Origin: Sodalis-like endosymbiont of Proechinophthirus fluctus | GTDB taxonomy: Bacteria; Pseudomonadota; Gammaproteobacteria; Enterobacterales; Enterobacteriaceae | NCBI RefSeq assembly: GCF_001602625.1 | Contig: NZ_LECR01000092.1 | Location: 52,493 to 59,063, forward strand | Length of the DNA stretch: 6,571 nucleotides | Direction of reading: 5' to 3' | Shown: piece by piece, positions 4,849 to 6,571 of the stretch | How positions within the stretch are numbered: the stretch's first letter is position 1 | Layout of the letters: every line of letters starts with the position of its first letter | Program-made: the position numbers and the translations under genes | Notes under the pieces: generated by a model | The model's database searches: none | What the model saw: the letters and a program-made list of their open reading frames with translations, nothing else | Told to the model about the DNA's origin: nothing

Positions 4849-6571
4849 TAATAAGTCCACAGTCATGGAAAGTCTCATCGAACTCGGATCGCCCTAAGCC
4901 AGGTAGCCATGGCTGAGGCTATGTAATTTTCATTGGTGACGTTTTCCACGTTGGCGCGCCAGACGATATTGTTTTTCGATAGTTGCATATCGTAACGCAC
5001 ACCTAAATCTAGGCGGGTGTCCAGCCGCTGGCTTTCAGGTCGTTGGCTTCATCAAGATATTGTGAACAGGAACATATTACTTACACAGCCAGTGGAGGTG
5101 ACGCTGCTAAGCCCGGGCAGATCCCATTCACCACTCAGCACGAAATGACTGATAGTGCTGGGCCATGCCATTCAGGCGCACGTCTACCACCGGCTCGCCG
5201 AACAGATTCAGCTCAATACAGCGGTTGTGCTCTTCGGCGTAGTTTCCGTATTCATATTGTGCGTCGCCGTTGCAGATCCCCGATAGCGATAGGCTGCCAC
5301 CGGCTTTTTGTTTCAAATGTCGCCAGCACGAGCCAGCGACACGGCCATAATCTGCTTTCACCCCCATTTCATTTTGCTTGGAGGTTTCGATGCTGGTGAC
5401 CTGGCCGCTGTTGATCACGGTGCTAGTATTATAACCTGCAGGCGATTTCACCGGCCTGCAGTGCTTCGATATTGTTAGCATACATAGAGATGTGCTCCTA
5501 GGGTTTCACTACCATGCCAAAGGCCAGCGTTACCTTGGTGCGCTCGAATTTGTCTGACTGCCAGCTGGTGTAAGCGTAATTAGTGATATTCAAGCTCTGA
5601 CGATACAGGCCGGCAGTCAGTTTCAGCAGAGCATCGAATCGACAATGTATCCGATAATTTTATGCTGCTGTTATAGATCCGATTGGTGACGCAAGGATCG
5701 TTCATCCTAACCGCCTGCATAAGTGGTATCAATGGTTTATCGGCATAAGTTAGATTATAGATATTGCTGGCAATACCTTGGGCCGATATCCGATCGACCG
5801 TACGCACTCGGGTATAGTTCCTGGAGTAATCCAGATTGACGTTATGATTGATAAAAAAGTCGGTGTCGAACTTCCCGCAAATGCCCGCTTGACTGGAGAA
5901 GCTGTCAGAGACATATGGTACTCTCATCTGCCTCATGGTAGCGTCGCTGCTGTCATTACAAAATAGTATGCGCTGAGTAAGAGTCCTATTCATAGGTATG
6001 ATTGCCGCCGACCACGCTATAGACCGTCCAGTCATTGGTCAGATCATATTCGCCACGCTGCGCACCAAATTGGATTTCAATGTTGGTAAATGCTCACTTC
6101 TGACCGTAGTTGATGGTGGCGGAGGGGAAGGCGTCTTGAGGATTTTATCTATACCGGAGGTATACATCACTGAACGGGCGTTGTGAACCGTCTGTTTCTT
6201 GGTGGCGGCCGCATTTCAGAGAGGCGAGGAAATGGTCGCCGCGCCAATCCAGGCCGATGGTGATCATCTTCAGACCGCATTTGGCTTGTCCATCAGCATC
6301 TCGCCTTCGCATGTATGCCGTTGACTAACATGCCCCATTGATTGTTGCGCCAAAAACAACACGCGACGTCATAGGCGCCACCAACCTGATATTTAGAGGT
6401 GCAGTTGACGGAAATACGGTTCAGCGGCTTTTTGCCAGCGCGTTTCTATTCGATGTCAACGGTGCTTTCTACCCTGGTACCGTTGGGTAAAGCCATTGTC
6501 CAGTTTTGCCACAACGGTAATGATTTCGTCGTAGCAGTGGGCCCACCCGCTGCCGGTTGCTAACAGGGCTA
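4849..6571 (-). pseudogene. TonB-dependent siderophore receptor, broken; 5' end beyond window
   Basis: Outer-membrane 22-strand barrel that imports ferric siderophores using TonB energy; usually about 700-760 residues. Reading down the minus strand: ALLATGSGWA (signal-peptide end, 6540-6570), DEIITVVA (TonB box, about 6507-6530), then a jump over most of the plug to ALPNGTRVESTVDIE-stop-KRAGKKPLNR (about 6415-6497), YQVGGAYD, NNQWGMLVNG, ITIGLDWRGDHFLASL (about 6232-6279), KKQTVHNARSVMYTSGIDK (about 6150-6210), GAQRGEYDLTNDWTVYSVVG (about 6009-6069), VPYVSDSFSSQAGICGKFDT, HNVNLDYSRNYTRVRT (about 5806-5853), LTAGLYRQSL, HISMYANNIEALQAGEIA (about 5443-5496), GQVTSIETSKQNEMGVKADY (about 5341-5403), NLFGEPVVDVRLNGMAQ, EWDLPGLSSVTSTG, VRYDMQLSKNN, VWRANVENVTNENYIASA, GYLA-stop-GDP and RLSMTVD at 4855. 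Internal stops, many frameshifts and a second deletion near 5140 are present. The family is that of FcuA/FhuE-like receptors; the substrate cannot be told. Open frames at 5128-5481 and 5580-6035 are fragments of this one gene. Its promoter and any Fur box would lie outside the window. Confidence 0.92.

Noticed and set aside
4840..4897. Plus-strand text LVLNKSTVMESLIELGSP resembling a helix-turn-helix end
   Set aside because: The opposite strand here reads GYLA-stop-GDP...RLSMTVD, the C-terminus expected for the receptor, so the plus-strand reading is a shadow.
5128..6035. Two minus-strand open frames (5128-5481 and 5580-6035) as separate genes
   Set aside because: Both contain successive barrel segments of one TonB-dependent receptor, with matching pieces in other frames between and around them.
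1..6571. A new multi-gene system, mobile element or defence island
   Set aside because: All recognisable segments belong to known families (Cus efflux, GltP, YjcE, TonB receptor). No transposase, integrase, terminal repeats, CRISPR spacing or toxin-antitoxin-like pairs are visible, and the leftover gaps are short.

Overview
The window reads as a heavily eroded stretch of a gamma-proteobacterial chromosome of the Enterobacterales type. One gene, a YjcE-like Na+/H+ antiporter at 3031-4677 on the minus strand, is intact. Nearly everything else is broken genes whose old protein sequence can still be followed by hopping between frames. Such a high pseudogene density with mild sequence divergence is typical of a bacterium that recently became host-restricted; a Sodalis-like insect symbiont is my best guess. 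That is inference from gene content and decay style, not a database match.

Left part, plus strand (about 74-2574): the remains of a copper/silver RND efflux operon. In order: a small secreted protein of unknown function (81-492), a CusF-like periplasmic metal-binding protein (about 571-938), a CusC/CzcC-like outer-membrane channel (951-1308), a CusB-like adaptor (about 1309-1497) and the C-terminal third of a CusA-like pump (1498-2449). A perfect 17-bp hairpin follows (2537-2574), almost certainly the operon terminator. A degenerate CusR-box-like palindrome lies at 74-86. In the working state CusF would have handed periplasmic Cu+/Ag+ to a CusCBA tripartite pump. Here the pump cannot be made: most of CusC, most of CusB and the N-terminal two thirds of CusA are deleted, and the rest carries frameshifts and stops.

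Middle (2683-4707), minus strand: the last 80 or so residues of a GltP-type glutamate/aspartate symporter, with two separate short tandem duplications, lie downstream of the intact yjcE-like antiporter. From general knowledge of E. coli, yjcE and gltP are in the same chromosomal neighbourhood, so this looks like inherited backbone rather than a mobile insert.

Right part (4849-6571), minus strand: a TonB-dependent siderophore receptor pseudogene. The signal-peptide end and TonB box are at the window edge, most of the plug domain is missing, and the beta-barrel can be followed through many frameshifts to the C-terminus, then a possible terminator at 4782-4816.

I see no insertion sequence, tRNA, rRNA, CRISPR array, toxin-antitoxin pair, phage gene or defence system, and no candidate for a new multi-gene system. 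The interest lies in how the genes decayed and in what survived.
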